Positions 1-11,861 of a DNA stretch of 55,579 nucleotides are shown one piece after another; position 1 is the first letter of the stretch; each line of letters begins with the position of its first letter. Source of the stretch: Zygnema cylindricum (lineage: Eukaryota > Streptophyta > Zygnematophyceae > Zygnematales > Zygnemataceae); assembly GCA_037447655.1 (NCBI GenBank), contig JBBHKE010001408.1, positions 1 to 55,579 of the forward strand. Direction: 5' to 3'. A program made the position numbers and the translations under genes. A model generated the notes under the pieces. The model had not been told where the DNA came from, searched no databases, and saw only the letters and a list, made by a program, of their open reading frames with translations.

Positions 1-1055
1 TAAAGGTATGCTAGAATTCCGCAATCCGTACCACGTCAACTGAGCGTCATTTGAGCATTTTTTGAATTTCTGCATATTTTGTCGTTTTGTACTTTAGCAA
101 CAATATTCGTACGTTCAGACAGGAACATTGCCCTGCCAGCTCACCTCGACAATTTTCCGAAAAAGAAGGTAAGGTCCGATTAATCGACGGTAAGGCAATC
201 GACGAGCGTGCGGGAAAATTAAACAAATCACGGTAAAGATTCACACGAGTCCCACGTTTCGCATGCTATTTTTTTACTGTACCTTCTCGTTTCACTTGAA
301 ATCATTGGCACGCTTTCCTTCGCACGTGTAATACGGTACACATTATCCAGCTGAAATCGCGGCACCGCCAAAAAAAAAACACAAAACGTGCGTCACGTCT
401 TTGAAGGGCCAATCGTACGTTTTGAATTTTGAAGTCCATATCCATCTTCGCAATTTATTATTACAATTTTTTCGCCTCGAACTTCGGCGTGACGCTGTCC
501 ACTGTAATTAATAATTGCGACGTGGCTGCATTTCCAAGAGTTTTGCGGGTATGTACAAAACATGCCGCCTCTGTATATTTTGTCTTTTCTAAACATTTTC
601 CATTGGAAATCGCATGTGCGTTTCGACGTTGGAACCATAAATTTCAGTCCTCGAGTTGGACTGTTGGACAGAAACGACGTGGTCAATGGATATGCTGTCC
701 GTACAAAATGAAAATGTGGTCCATACATAATCTCCTGTGGCAAGAGAGACGAGATAACATCGATAAAGACAAAAATATCGCTATCTCCAAAATTGGGAAA
801 TCCTAACCGCTCCGAAACAAGTGTACCGTCACACATGTGTGCTGTCAGAACAAATTCCGTTGCTACAGCAAACGTGGACTTCTCATCGCGTGGAACCGTA
901 CATACAAATGGTACATATTGACGTCACAAATTACGTTTATTGACATCATCACATTCAGATATTCTCTCCACGAGTGTTCGTTCGCATTTGTTGCAAATCC
1001 GGAAAATCCGAATCTGCAGATACGTCAACAGTTGACTTGATTTGCCAAGCTACAG
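1..1055. other. No gene recognised; AT-rich intergenic DNA
   Basis: I see no coding exon, RNA gene or clear TIR element here. Open frames on both strands are short, overlap each other antiparallel and have no recognisable motif. The composition (frequent GTAC, CGT and T-runs) resembles the transposon-derived DNA that follows, so it is probably old, eroded element sequence. Confidence 0.5.
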
Positions 1056-1276
1056 TACAGCGTGTGTCGCTATTAGTGTTAATGTTTATTACGACACTTA
1101 AAACATCATTCTTCCGTACACAACTGTCGGATTGAGGATCTGACGGTGGCGATTGAAAGGTAAGATTCTCATCTTCCGATTGGCGGTCTCAAACTGAAAA
1201 CAGAACAATAGTGTACGAATAAAAGATGTTTTAAGTGGCGAAAAAAGCATTATCACTAATAGCGATACACGGTGTA
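1056..1276. mobile_element. Short TIR element (MITE), TA family, 221 bp
   Basis: Left end TACAGCGTGTGTCGCTATTAG-like, right end CTAATAGCGATACACGGTGTA, so the two ends are inverted copies. Inside, a second inverted pair contains the words CGCCACTTAAAACATC and CCGATTGGCGGTCTCAAA, as in the copies at 29805, 30304, 34088 and 52307. The TA at each edge fits a TA target duplication. It carries no protein, so it is non-autonomous. Confidence 0.8.
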
Positions 1277-1750
1277 GACGTCCCATGTTCGTCGTATCTG
1301 TACAAAGTTACGTGACGTTCGCTTGACTTCTCCTGTCGCCGCACGCGAAATACTCAATAGTGAAAAAATGCCCATTCTGGCATTCTGACACGACGGTGGT
1401 CCCCACAAATCCAGAATTCTAGACAAGGTCGTACTCGGAACTTTCGAAGGAAGGACGGAAACATTCCTCGGCGCCGCGTGGCAACACGGGACCACCGGGA
1501 TCCGATACGATATCAGGATCGATGGACAGAATTGTCGATATGTTCATACGTAGTTTCGGCATGTAGCAGTGAGACCTAAATTACTGTAGATCCGTTTTCT
1601 TTGCATGAACCGATGTGTGCTTTGATAATTTGACAACCAATTCCACGTCATTGAAAGTAAATTGACTAAATTCCACAGTATATAAAAAAAAAATCCGTAA
1701 CAATCGTGTAAGGATTAAAACAACTATTTCTACGCCTATTTCATAGCTAT

Positions 1751-2468
1751 TTAAGGTGAAGTCCCATTAAGACATTATGTAATTGTACGGCCAACATTAT
1801 AGAATGCTACAATTTGAACGAAGTTCCGTTGCGCAGTCTGTAATCCACGTGTTGGCATAAGTGTGGTGCCGCGTCGCTACATATTTGATATTCAAAATCG
1901 TCAAAGATTTTTACACCGACCAAAAATCTTCATTTGCGTACCATGTACGTGCGTACCAGGTCATCGTTCAACACAACTTTTGTCCTCTTTGCAGACGCCT
2001 TGTTAGATACCGCCTCATTTATTTATGGTTTTGTCTTTACACGTGACGAATGAGCGCTGCCAGAAATAATGTGACGACTGGGAGCTAACAAAAATAGCGT
2101 GACAAAAGTGCGTTACGAAATTTTGTTTTTATTTTCTGTTGGATTTCTGGATGCGTATTCGTGTGCGAAATTTTTTGATTTCCTTTGGTTGCCATCTTGA
2201 AACGTATGCTCATTATCCAACGTGTCGCGGCTCAATTTTTTCTGTAATTGGTGATGTACAACACCAATTACATAAACTTTCGAAGCGAATGCTTCGCGAA
2301 AAAATATCCAACGGTCATTGTTAACTCCCAGACTTTTGGATAATATTGGCAAGATTCTCTGTAATGTTGTTTTCCGGATAAAAACAAAATAGGAAGTACG
2401 GCGGAGTACGAAGAGGTCCGAATTTCTGTAAACAACGTCACTTTTCGTCCAATAGAAAATCACCCTAA
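1751..2468. mobile_element. TIR element, TTAGGGTGAA family, copy 1 (718 bp)
   Basis: Ends are TTAAGGTGAAGTCCCATTA on the left and ...TCACCCTAA on the right, an imperfect inverted pair. Internal blocks (TTTGCGTACCATGTAC, TTTGCAGACGCC, AATAGCGTGACAAAAG) recur in the same order in the element at 2619-3055, so the two are the same family. No transposase is visible. The superfamily is uncertain because no clean target duplication can be read. Confidence 0.65.
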
Positions 2469-2541
2469 TTAATTATTTTCCTTCGTAAAATTATAACAAT
2501 GAAATTACAACATCTTGCTTTCTCTCTACAGGACAATCCAC

Positions 2542-3582
2542 TACACCGTCGATCGTATTTAGCGTGTAGAAATTATTAGTGGGTAGAATGATTTAGAGTC
2601 ATGTACACTAATTTTGACTTAGGGTGAAGTTCCATCATACGTTTCTGTAATTCTATGGCAAACTCTACAAACTGGGTCGATTGAGTCGATGTTCCATCAC
2701 GTAGAGTTTGTAAGCCACGTGTTATAAATTGACTAGCGCAACGTAAGTTACGATCCGATATTGAATATCTTTCATATTTTTTGCACCGACAAACTTAACT
2801 TCAAATCTTGATTTGCGTACCATGTACTTGTGTAATAAATCATTTTACGACAAAACTTTTAAACTTTTTGCAGACGCCAATCTGTACGCCAGCTCATTTT
2901 TTACGATTTCAGTTTTCGAACAAAACAAAAGTCCTTTGAGAGAAATAGTGTGACGAACAAAAGGTACCACAAATAGCGTGACGAGGGAATGTTACGAAAT
3001 TTCGTTTTTATCTTCGGTTGTATTTTGGATATGTTGTATTTTTATTTCACCCTAAAGATTTCGAAAAAAAAGGTATACACTAATTTTTCAACAAACGCCA
3101 ATACGCGTACAGTTGATTTGTCGAGAATATATTAACAGTAATATAGGTAAACGTACAAATTCTGACAATTCGTACATTGTCGCATACTTTCATTCTAATT
3201 AATTCCTAACTCCAATTTCGGTTACGCGACAAGTAAATGTACACTAAAACATGTACAAGTACGAAATTTTTTATATCGTACACCAAATCGTGGTTGTATC
3301 CAATTAAGGATTAACTCACAAGGCAATTTTTCGTGTGATAACAAATATTTATTAAGATATCCGTACTTGTATAATTAAAATGTACATTTTTATACGCACT
3401 GACACGTTTCGTAATCCACACTAATAAAAAAAATACATAAATTAAAATTGTGTACACTAATTGTTCTTCTCGTAATAAGCGTACAGGAAAAATAAGTATC
3501 ATTTATCCTATTTTAGGTAAAACCCGCAAAATTTAGGGGCGCCGAATTAGTGTTCAACACGCTAAATACGATCGACGGTGTA
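2542..3582. mobile_element. TIR element, TA family, long form (1.04 kb), with a nested insertion
   Basis: TIRs are CTACACCGTCGATCGTATTT on the left and the inverse, AAATACGATCGACGGTGTA, on the right, extending inward to AGCGTGT/ACACGCT. TA at each edge is compatible with a TA target duplication. The first five bases of the TIR (CACCG) are shared with the short elements of the window, but the interior is different. A second element (2619-3055) lies inside it. Confidence 0.75.
2619..3055. mobile_element. TIR element, TTAGGGTGAA family, copy 2 (437 bp), nested
   Basis: Perfect 10-bp TIRs TTAGGGTGAA and TTCACCCTAA bound it. It shares internal blocks with 1751-2468 in the same order but is about 280 bp shorter. 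It lies inside the TA-family element 2542-3582, so it inserted later. Confidence 0.65.
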
Positions 3583-5468
3583 CAGTACTGCGTGCATGAG
3601 GTCAAAATAGTGTTGAGTTTAAATGGTAACCCTTGACCTAGTGTTATTTAAACGATCGTATAAACGTTTAAACTATGTCGTTCAAACGTTTAAACTTGTT
3701 TAAACCATCAGACATGCAAACTTTATAATATTAAAAAGGGAGGGAGGGAGGGAGGGGGGGAGGGGGGGAGGGAGGGAGGGAGGGAGGGAGGGGGGGGGAA
3801 GGAGGGAGGAGGGGAGGGTAAACGAAAGGCGTAAATCTTTCATCGTTGGATATTTTTGGTTTTCAAAATTTGTATATTTTAAGCTCCACTTTCCAATTTC
3901 TAGTTGCAATATTTCCCAATTTTAAAGATCTTAAATAAATTATTGTTCAAAGATTGCAACGCACAAATATCAAAACCTAGTGTGTGGAAATTGTTATATT
4001 AACCTACAATAGATTGTTAAAGTCACCAAAACCAAAGAAGCTAGGAAGCTACGAGTCTATGTATCTTTTTTTCGTCTTTCCCTCTCTTATTATCTACACT
4101 TTATCTGAATGTATACAACTTTTATATTTTATTTCATAAATTTATAGTCCAATGCTTTGGAATGCAAATTTCAACAGAAAAAAGAAATGAAAAGTCAAAA
4201 CTTGAAAATCAGAAATGATGAGATTTATGACACCCAAACTCCAAAATCTGATAATTTACACCGAAATCTAGATTAAATTCCTATTCCAAAATCTTAATTA
4301 AAAAACAAATGAATTGCGAAATTCCAAAATCCATAATCCATACAATAATAACATCCACCTTTATAGACTTAAAAAAAATACGGTATATTCGAGCTGAACT
4401 GTTTTAACAACTTTTTTTTTGGTGACAAAAATTCAAGAAGTTGACAATTTTATGTCAGTTTTCGACATTCGGTGACAATGTGCTCTCCACCAAAAGAAAG
4501 CTTCCAAAAAAATATTACTTTTTGTAAAAAATATTACGAGATATTCATTTTTTTTAGAAACTTAACACCAAAATTTTCCACCAAAATTCATATTCAGAAC
4601 CAATGTTCAATTTTCCAACCGAAAAAAAAAAATAATAATAATAATGAATAATAACAAATCATAATGAATAAAAATGAATGTTGAACCATTATTCGAGTTG
4701 AACATTGGAGGTTGTCACGGGTTATTTGTCACGAAATTTAAATTTCCATATTTCATAATTTGAAATCAAGTATTCGGATACCAAATGAAGTCAAAATGGG
4801 AAAAAAAAAAAAAAAAAAAACGGAAATTCACAAATTTGGATCTTTCATATCAAAAATCAACATTTATAATTCCATTTCCGAAATTTGGAATTTGGAATTC
4901 AAAATTCAAGTTTGAAGTTTCAACTGGGGGGAGAAATTAAAATCTCTCCTCTACTCTCCCTCTCACTCCTTCTCCCTCTCCCTCTCCCCCTCCCCCTCCC
5001 CCTCCCCCTCCCCCTCCTATTTTGTCGATTCAAGGATTAAAGGTTTATGTTTGTCCGTACGCATCGGGATTATTTTCCATACATCGTACATTTTATGTAC
5101 ATTATTATAAAGTTATAAAACGGACCCACGTAAAAATATCAATTAAATTGAAATTTAATCGGGAATCGTAAACAGTGTAGTTTGATTTGGCCTCATGTGA
5201 CGACGCGCGTTTATTTTACTTTATTATAATGTACAAATTATATTTGGTTTAGTGCGAATTAATTATTCCGTACAAGATTCTGCGTCGCTCACTAATTTGG
5301 GTCTAAGTTCAATGCATAGATGTCTCATTCGTACGGATTTTGACATTTTTACAAAATTTCGTTATTTTCTTTGGATTTTGAATCTTTCGTAAAATGTGTA
5401 TACCTTTCGCACGGAAAAAACGTACGGACATACAATGTACAAACAATTTAAAAAAAAAGGGTTGAAAG
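3583..5468. other. Gene-free AT-rich stretch with simple repeats
   Basis: No exon is supported. It contains a G-rich GGGA microsatellite (about 3737-3818), an ATA repeat near 4630-4680, a poly-A run near 4800-4820 and a CTCCCC repeat (about 4965-5017). Short phrases built on AAATTC recur around 4740-4920. Confidence 0.6.
3737..3818. repeat. (GGGA)n-rich microsatellite
   Basis: GGGA and poly-G units in an almost uninterrupted run of about 80 bp. Proline/leucine-rich open frames across it are repeat translations, not genes. Confidence 0.9.
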
Positions 5469-5488
5469 TACACCGTGAATCGCTTTTA
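5469..5488. mobile_element. Left end of a TA-family element, split by an insertion
   Basis: TACACCGTGAATCGCTTTTA is the usual left terminus of the TA family. Directly after it the 5489-6433 element is inserted. After the insertion the sequence resumes as GAGTTAAAAAATAAA, matching the expected ...TTAGAGTTAA continuation. The right end of the host element was not found. Confidence 0.6.
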
Positions 5489-6433
5489 GGGTACGTCCCC
5501 ATGTGTTAAAGTATCAACTTTTCTCTATCTTTTTACCCTAAAATTCAGGGAACTTTGACAAAACTTTAGTCGTACGATAAAATCATGTTTACCAAAGTAC
5601 AGTGAACGTAAATTCATACTTTGGATGTACGGCGTGTTTGTCGTCATGTGAACGCATTTTGGCGTTTTCCCCTTTTCGACCCCCAAGCAAAAGAATCCAG
5701 CCCATAAAAACCTTCATCCAAAATCACCTCGAGGGGGTGATTTTAGTTAAAGTACCGCCCAAACAGCGAATGAAAACCGACCCACGCACGCGCCACACGA
5801 GAGCGATTTTTTTTGGAATGGGGAGAGTCCTCGCTATTTTTCTCCGTGGTCGTCACGCGCATGTACGGAAAAAGTTTGCTGGGGTCTCCGACCTCCACTT
5901 TCATTCATGGGTCCTTTGGATGATTTTTCGCCGTCGTCGCCTCTTCCCTCTCCCTCTCACACTATCGCTTTTATCTCACACTTTATAGAACAAGACACGA
6001 CAATATTGATATAAAATGAAAGATCTTTAAAAAATATTTGGTTTGACATTTTTTAGGATTTTTTTTAATGGCAAGTCGAATGAGAAAAGTAGAAAAAAAG
6101 AAATCGGGAAACCACGGCGTAAAGTTCCTGAATCTGTGACGTCGACGTTGTCACAAATGAGCGTGACGTCAAAATGTCACCAAACCCTAAACATCTACAA
6201 TTTCACAAAAATCCATACGTCTACCACTGTCGCTATTTTTGTTGGCGTCACCAATCGTCCGAAGTTTCGTAGTCGGCTTCAATCGTCACAAGCTGTACCT
6301 ACGTATACAAAAGTCACATGTCAAAGTTTCGATTTCATTTTCGCACGTTGGGACGATCTTCAAAGTAGTACGGGGATTCTTCACTACAGTCCAAAATACT
6401 TTATCAAAGTACCGATTACGTGGGGACATACCC
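5489..6433. mobile_element. Harbinger-like TIR element, GGGTAYGTCCCC family (945 bp)
   Basis: TIRs are GGGTACGTCCCCATGTG and, inverted, GGGTATGTCCCCACGT. They are flanked by a direct TTA on both sides (5486-5488 and 6434-6436), the 3-bp target duplication typical of PIF/Harbinger elements. The interior has no intact transposase; open frames of up to 135 codons lack recognisable motifs. A diverged relative lies at about 54466-55370, sharing the blocks AAAATCACCTC, TATAAAATGAAAG and CCCTAAACATCTACAAT. Confidence 0.75.
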
Positions 6434-6436
6434 TTA

Positions 6437-6812
6437 GAGTTAAAAAATAAAAAGTGCAAAAATATTACTAGTGTTACCAACTCTATTTAGGGATAAAAGG
6501 CCTAACGCCGCCAAAATTAACAAAAGTTTAGACACCTAACACTAATTTCGATGTAGACGCGATAGTCTATGTTCACGTACTTGACGCATTAACATGTGTG
6601 AACAAGTTCTATTGATTTTCATTCGTCTTTGTAACTTAGAATCAAATCTGAGTACGCTTTTTCCGTGGCGACGCACTCAATTTACCTTGTCGACGCCTTT
6701 TATCTGACACTTATTTTGTACAACCGTATGAAGCAAGGAGCAGTTTTAGGACGGAAAAACACATTTCGTACATTGCACTTTTTAAAAACAATCGAAATTA
6801 GAGTAACTAACG
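6437..6812. other. No gene seen; probable remnant of the split TA-family element
   Basis: AT-rich sequence that continues the TA-family left end after the Harbinger-like insertion. It contains several AACACTAAT / CTAACGCTAAT words typical of the inner parts of those elements. No right terminus was identified. Confidence 0.4.
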
Positions 6813-7630
6813 CTAATTTCTCACTAACTTTTGGTCTTTTTCTCTAGATCTGCCACTTCTCTTAACTGTATTTATTTTCAATATATTCATTATTATCCTC
6901 TTTTCAGGTAGCTGATATTTCCTCTTCCTAGTATTCTTTCCTATTTTCCATGTTCCTCCAAAGTTATGACTTTTTCCGCTCTCATGAACTGTCTTTTTTA
7001 GCCTTATTTTACTAACACTTTTTGTCGGTTTTTCTTTGAGTTCAATAACTTTTAAACCCACAGTATTTTCCACGTCTGATGTTAATTCCTCATTTTGTGT
7101 CACTTCACTCTTTCCTATCTTATCATCTTATTTTTCCCTTTCTCTAAGTTCTGTTTTTATTTTAGTGTTCTCTTTTTCTAAGAAATGTTCTTCAATCAAT
7201 TTTAAGTTTACTTCTTTAACTCCCCTTATTTCAGGAATCTCTTCTCCCTCTACGTTAATCTCACACACTTCTTTTTCCTCACTGTTTTCGGTGATAATAA
7301 TTTTTCCAGTTTCTTCCGCTTCCATGTGCCTTTCACTTCCTTCGACTTCTCTTATTGTAGTTGCCTCTTCCTTTAGTAAGTTTGTGTCACTCACCAATAT
7401 GTCATAAGAAATATTGACAATAACCGGATCCTTTTCTTTCACCTCTTTCTCCTCGTTCCGAACAACACATAGGGTGGGTAAATAAATAAATTCGTCAACA
7501 CACGGTGCATGCCTTTTGTTACTTGTCGAGTCTTGTCCCTCACTCACGAAAGCACTTGATTCCCTTCTTGTTGGGGGTCGGACTAGGTTGTTGTCCCATC
7601 CATCTCTGAAATTCCCTGTAACACATGCAC
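6813..7630 (-). pseudogene. Lys/Glu-rich coding remnant with one in-frame stop, function unknown
   Basis: Read on the - strand, an open frame runs from about 7630 to 6813, interrupted once by a TAA at 7130-7128; the frame is the same on both sides. The N-terminal part has FRDGWDNN and RPPTRRESSAF, then a hydrophilic stretch rich in Glu, Lys, Ile and Val (residues ENSEEKEV, EVEGSERH). After the stop it continues through ELKEKPTKS and GGTWKIGKNTRKRKYQ to a natural end. Low complexity and location in transposon-dense DNA suggest a fragment of a retrotransposon gag-like or spacer region, but I recognise no domain. It could also be exons of a broken cellular gene. Confidence 0.4.
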
Positions 7631-7870
7631 TTTTATACGATGGACATACCCTGAAGGTATGTCCTAAATCATTACTGTTGATATTTGAGTATTTTCTAGG
7701 TCTGTATTAGAATAGAAAAAGAGTTGAGGCAGTCTGCCTCTAACTCCCCTTCTCCAAGCCCCCACACTTGCTGTAGTCACTGAAGGCCGGAAAGGGAGCT
7801 AGAGCCATGGCTACCTAAACTCTCTAGAGAAGACAGGAAGTGAATTAGGTAGATTTAACAAAATGTACTT

Positions 7871-7945
7871 GACGGACCCAGGTATTGAACCTGGAACTTG
7901 CCGTCCGACAAGTCGGCGTAGCCATTACCCTTAACCGTTAAGTCT
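7871..7945 (-). ncRNA. tRNA-like sequence (SINE head or decayed tRNA)
   Basis: On the - strand there is a perfect T arm: a 5-bp stem CCAGG/CCTGG around the 7-nt loop TTCAATA. This gives a B-box-like GGTTCAATACC, followed by a possible acceptor 3' strand GTCCGTC. Upstream, GGTTAAGGGTAATGGC resembles a D loop, and CCGA/TCGG can pair near the anticodon position. The matching 5' acceptor strand is not present, so it is not a convincing functional tRNA gene. A tRNA-derived SINE is my preferred reading. Confidence 0.4.
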
Positions 7946-9066
7946 TGAACGAGTGTTACATAACAATAGGTTTGATTACACTATAAATTGTTACACGTAG
8001 ATTAAATTGTTTAACGGGAAATAGATTCTTAGTACATAGATACCGTTTAATATAGTACGGAGTACAGTACGGCTACGAAACGGATACCGCGCATTTGTTT
8101 CGATAGCGAAACAAATACCGCGCGTCGAATTTTAGCGGCTAAGATTATAGCCGGTTTTTATCGGACGGCCGCGATAGGTGCCGCAATCACGGAACATGCA
8201 CTTTTGGCGTTTTTCAGCCATCGCCACTTCATGTGACACGTGGCGCGACAATGTTGGATTGCGGCGACTCCGGAGATTGCGGGAACAAATCCGGCTATGA
8301 CACGTGTCGACAATTTGGCCATGTTGTACAATGGTCGTACAGAAAGTACACCGGCACCTGTACTTTTCTGTACGACACAGTAATTTGATTGGTGTCGTAC
8401 TTCAGTAGATAGAGTTTTAGAGGGGAAATAGGACTTAGAAAATTTTGGGTAAGTAGCTGCCTCTCCCAGAGAGCACCTTGTATAAATGGCAAACTTTGGC
8501 CAGCCATAACTATCAATTAACTTGACCATTTTCAGTGATTCTTTTTGCTGCGGACTCAGGGGAGTCCATGCTACATAGGGGTGTAGTCGGTCAAAGTTTT
8601 TGTCTGCCAGGGTGGCGGTATTTCTAAGGGAAAGTCAAAGTGGGTGAATGTGTCCAAATCTCATATTCTAGCTTTGCATTCTGTGGTGGAACTGAGCACA
8701 CATAAAGTGTTGTTTCACAGGGGTGAATCTGTATTGGGGTTCTGACTGTCAAGGGGTCAATCATTTGGGTTTATATCAACTTGGAGTCGGCACTATCTAG
8801 ATTAGCTTCTTTTTGATCTGCATACTCTGAGGGCCAATGGAGGTCTCAGAGTTTCATAACCATCGTGTACTTAAAACGTACAATCTTTGACAAAGTGAAA
8901 TAAGTGACTATGCGCAACCAAAATCTCTTCCATGATGAATTCCCTTAACGTTAGCCAAAGTAAGTGGTATTTACTATTTAGTCAGCCACGACATGGAAGG
9001 TTCATGTAATACAGTTAAGCATTAAATAGTGTTACAATGTTAACGATGACGGTTGTATTATACTTT
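7946..9066. other. No gene recognised
   Basis: Moderately GC-richer DNA around 8040-8360 contains an inverted pair (CGAAACGGATACCGCGC / CGAAACAAATACCGCGCG). From 8530 on it is featureless to me. Open frames of 73 and 123 codons on the - strand overlap in different frames and have no motif. Confidence 0.4.
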
Positions 9067-9720
9067 GGGCAATGTTTATGTGTGCCAAAGTAAGGGTTTT
9101 TTTCTTTCGTTTTCCTCAAAAACTTAGCGTTGTACCACTAAAGTTACGACCTTCTTAAGAAATCGAAAAATAGTAAAAGTACATTTTGCGTCATCGTCAA
9201 ACTTATAAAGTAATACATGTTGTCGTCTTGTGTTTTTTGCCGCACGACCACGTCAAGAAACATCAGCTTCACACTTTTCTTTAAAACACATCAACGATTC
9301 ATTTTAAATTAAAGTATCACTGCTAAACAAATAAAAATACATATTTGCACGTGTCAAAAAATTTCAAAATTCTTAAACGATTTGAAGCGATGAGTAAAAG
9401 TACACAATTCATTATGTTTTAATATTTTGTAAAATGATTCTGATTGATCAATATGGTGAGGAAATGTAAACGGTTTATTTTGTTATGCTCGCTTGAGCCC
9501 GATACAGATTTTTTTTTTTGCAGGGGTCTTAAGATTTTGATGCCATTTCATGTCGACCGGACAGGAGACGCAAAGGAAAAGCGCATCTTCTTCAGCCATG
9601 AAATGTCACACGTTGGAAGGCGATGAGCCTAAAATGTCACGGAAAGACATGCCACATCACAAGCAGTTGTAAACAATAACGCGACAAGACATATTGTAGA
9701 CTCGCGTTGTCGCCTAAATA
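9067..9720 (-). mobile_element. Old Harbinger-like element copy, same family as 32302-33689, inverted
   Basis: The stretch TTGATGCCATTTCATGTCG, then GGAGACGCAAAGG and AAGCGCATCTTCTTCA, is the reverse complement of the core of 32302-33689 with scattered substitutions. The left edge GGGCAATGTTTATGTGTGCC corresponds to the TIR GGGTATGTCCCCATGTGC with mutations. The right edge is eroded and its position approximate. Confidence 0.6.
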
Positions 9721-9945
9721 CACCAATCGCTATATCTTTTAAAATACAACTCCAAATCGTGCGATTCTTTCGCGGACGTCTACCAAATTTAAAACTCTAT
9801 ATTCGTAACACTTAAATACCCATTTACGAACAAGTTCGATCCACTATTATAGTAACATCATCCCCTTTTTTTATTTAACTAACCTTTGTTAAAATACATT
9901 TCATTCTCAAGACGGGACTTCTATATTATTATCCCTACAATATCT

Positions 9946-10401
9946 TTATAAAAACTCAGAATTTTTATCTTCTAAAGTTAACTCTTCTTCCGGCCTTCCC
10001 AGATAATGCACTTGCCAAAATATACTATTATCGACCTTAAACCGTTGACCTACCCAATCTATTTCCCATTTGTGGACCTCATGTTCTATAATTATTGTGG
10101 GATCCAATTCAAATTCTCCTTCAGTTGGTCGAAGATTCGTTGGTTTCAGCTGACCGATGTGTATCAGAAGATGAATTTTTGTTAAAGGCGGAAAATACAA
10201 TTTGGCAATAACTGTAGATATCATCTCGATTATAATTAATGGTCCGATGTACTTAAGAGAAAATTTCCACGTAGGATCCGATTGTCCCTCGATCTTGCAC
10301 TTGTAATGAGTTGCTGAAAGCCAAACCTTGTCACCTGTGCTTACCACCCAATCACCCGGTTTGCGGTTAGCATTTAATTCTTGCATTTTTTGTGCCTCCA
10401 C
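9946..10401 (-). pseudogene. Chromodomain end of the gypsy polyprotein
   Basis: The frame begins in the linker after integrase (GDWVVSTGDKVWLSA, KYIGPLIIIEMI, typical of gypsy C-termini) and ends with a chromodomain-like segment. That segment has HEVHKWEIDWVGQRF, then FWQVHYLGRPEEELTLED, corresponding to the family pattern of a V-x-Y-L-V-K-W-x-G-Y core followed by W-E-P. The core Trp of that pattern is replaced, so the domain is probably inactive. In chromoviruses this domain biases integration to heterochromatin. Confidence 0.7.
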
Positions 10402-10567
10402 TAATGCATCCCGAACTGTTTTCCAATTTGTTTGAAAGGTGTTCCCAAAACACTGTTCCAGAACCCCTATTTTCTTGAGTGACCCTTGTTATTAAGTCAA
10501 ATGCCTCTCTCGGTTGGTATCCGTATACAACTTCAAACAATGAGAATCTTGTAATAGCATGTTTACA

Positions 10568-11122
10568 TTAATTGTATGCAAATTCCACTAATGGCAGTTT
10601 GGATTCCCATGTGTTTTGGACTCCACTGTAAACAGTCCTAAGCATTTCCTCTAGTGTACGGTTCATCCTTTCTGTCTGTTCATCTGTCTGAGAATGATAA
10701 AAGGTACTCATTTTAAATTCACTGCCTAAATTTTGCTGCAATTCTTTCCAACATGCAGACATAAATTTTTAATCTCTATCACTGACTATAGAAAGAGGAT
10801 CTCCATGATCTCTAACTATGTTGTCAAAATATAACTTTGCAATTTCTACAACTGAATGAGTAGTTTTGCTAGCGATAAATATTGCCATTTTACAAAACCT
10901 ATCAACTACGACTATGATACTGTTATTTCTTCTAGATGTAGATAACACTATGACAATAAAATCCATACTGACAGACTCCCATGGTCTTTCGGGAATATCC
11001 AAAGGTTTTAAAAGATCCTTAGGTTTTTGGTTACTAGATTTATTTTGTTGGCAGGGGGCACAACTTTCCACGTGTTTTGACACCTCTTTTGCCATCTTGG
11101 CAAAAAAAAATCTACACTGCAA
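10568..11122 (-). pseudogene. Integrase of the gypsy element, split by stops
   Basis: The upstream part (11122-10769) has the zinc-finger end CAPCQQNKSS, the MDFI start of the DDE core (first catalytic Asp) and the FCKMAIFI/HSVVEIAKLYFDNIV block. It runs into a stop after IVSDRD, which holds the second catalytic Asp. The downstream part (10762-10568) has FKMSTFYHSQTDEQTERMNR, with the catalytic Glu context, and TLEEMLR. The catalytic positions are present but the frame is interrupted. Confidence 0.8.
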
Positions 11123-11162
11123 CCGACTAAGAGTTTTATCCCGACCTAGATGTCCTAAATGC

Positions 11163-11861
11163 TTATGGGCTTTCCGTAAAAGTTGTTTTCACTTCAAGAA
11201 TGCACAATCTATCCCATGTTCGCAAATACAGTAAACCATCCTCCAATCTAAAGTCTTTGACATGCCTCTCATTCAATGGGTCAGAGTTCCCTTCCGATAT
11301 ATTCTTGCAAATCACAGCAAAAGAAGGATATTTATCATAACCATTTCTAACAGCATATAAAAACAATTCATCTTGAACCATCTCACTTATTTCAAAACAT
11401 CTAATTAAAGGATTTGCGACTATATTTGTCTTCCCAAGAATATATTTGACGTTAAATCTGAAATATACCGATTTTTGCATCCACCTAACCTGTCTACTAG
11501 TCATAATCTGTGCATTACTTAATCTTTGTAGATAGGAGAGTGCCTTATTATCACAATGAACTTCAAATTTTTTGTTATGCAAATAACAACGCCATTTCAC
11601 CAATGCATGAACAATTGCAAGTAATTATTTTTCCTATGCTGGATAGTTTTTTTCAGCATCATTGAATTTCCTACACTCAAAAGCAATAGGATGAAAATGT
11701 TTGTCGACTTTTTGACTTATGACTGCAGCTAGACCTTTATCAGATGCATCAGTAGTGATCACAACTTCAAATTCTTCAGCGAGATCAGGATACACCAGTG
11801 CAGGGGTAGAGGTCAACTTTCTATTAGTTCCTCGAAAGCTCTCTCTTGATCGGTTCCCCAC
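11163..11861 (-). pseudogene. RNase H domain of the gypsy element, in two pieces
   Basis: 11861-11634 carries FEVVITTDASDKGLAAVISQ, the Asp-bearing first strand of gypsy RNase H, followed by HPIAFECRKFNDAEKNYPA. 11603-11163 carries FEVHCDNKALSYLQ (another acidic-site strand) and YILGKTNIVANPLIR, where the usual Asp of VADALSR is Asn. A frame break separates the two pieces. The region continues toward the integrase zinc finger. Confidence 0.8.

Noticed and set aside
393-836. 147-codon - strand frame overlapping a 125-codon + strand frame
   Set aside because: The frames overlap antiparallel, neither shows a domain, and neighbouring DNA is transposon-derived.
7036-7407. 123-codon Ser/Phe-rich + strand frame
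   Set aside because: It is the shadow of the Lys/Glu-rich - strand remnant, where Glu and Lys codons read as Ser, Phe and Leu on the other strand.
8158-8529. 123-codon - strand frame with an Ala-rich end
   Set aside because: A second frame overlaps it, there is no recognisable motif, and no splice signals or partner exons were seen.
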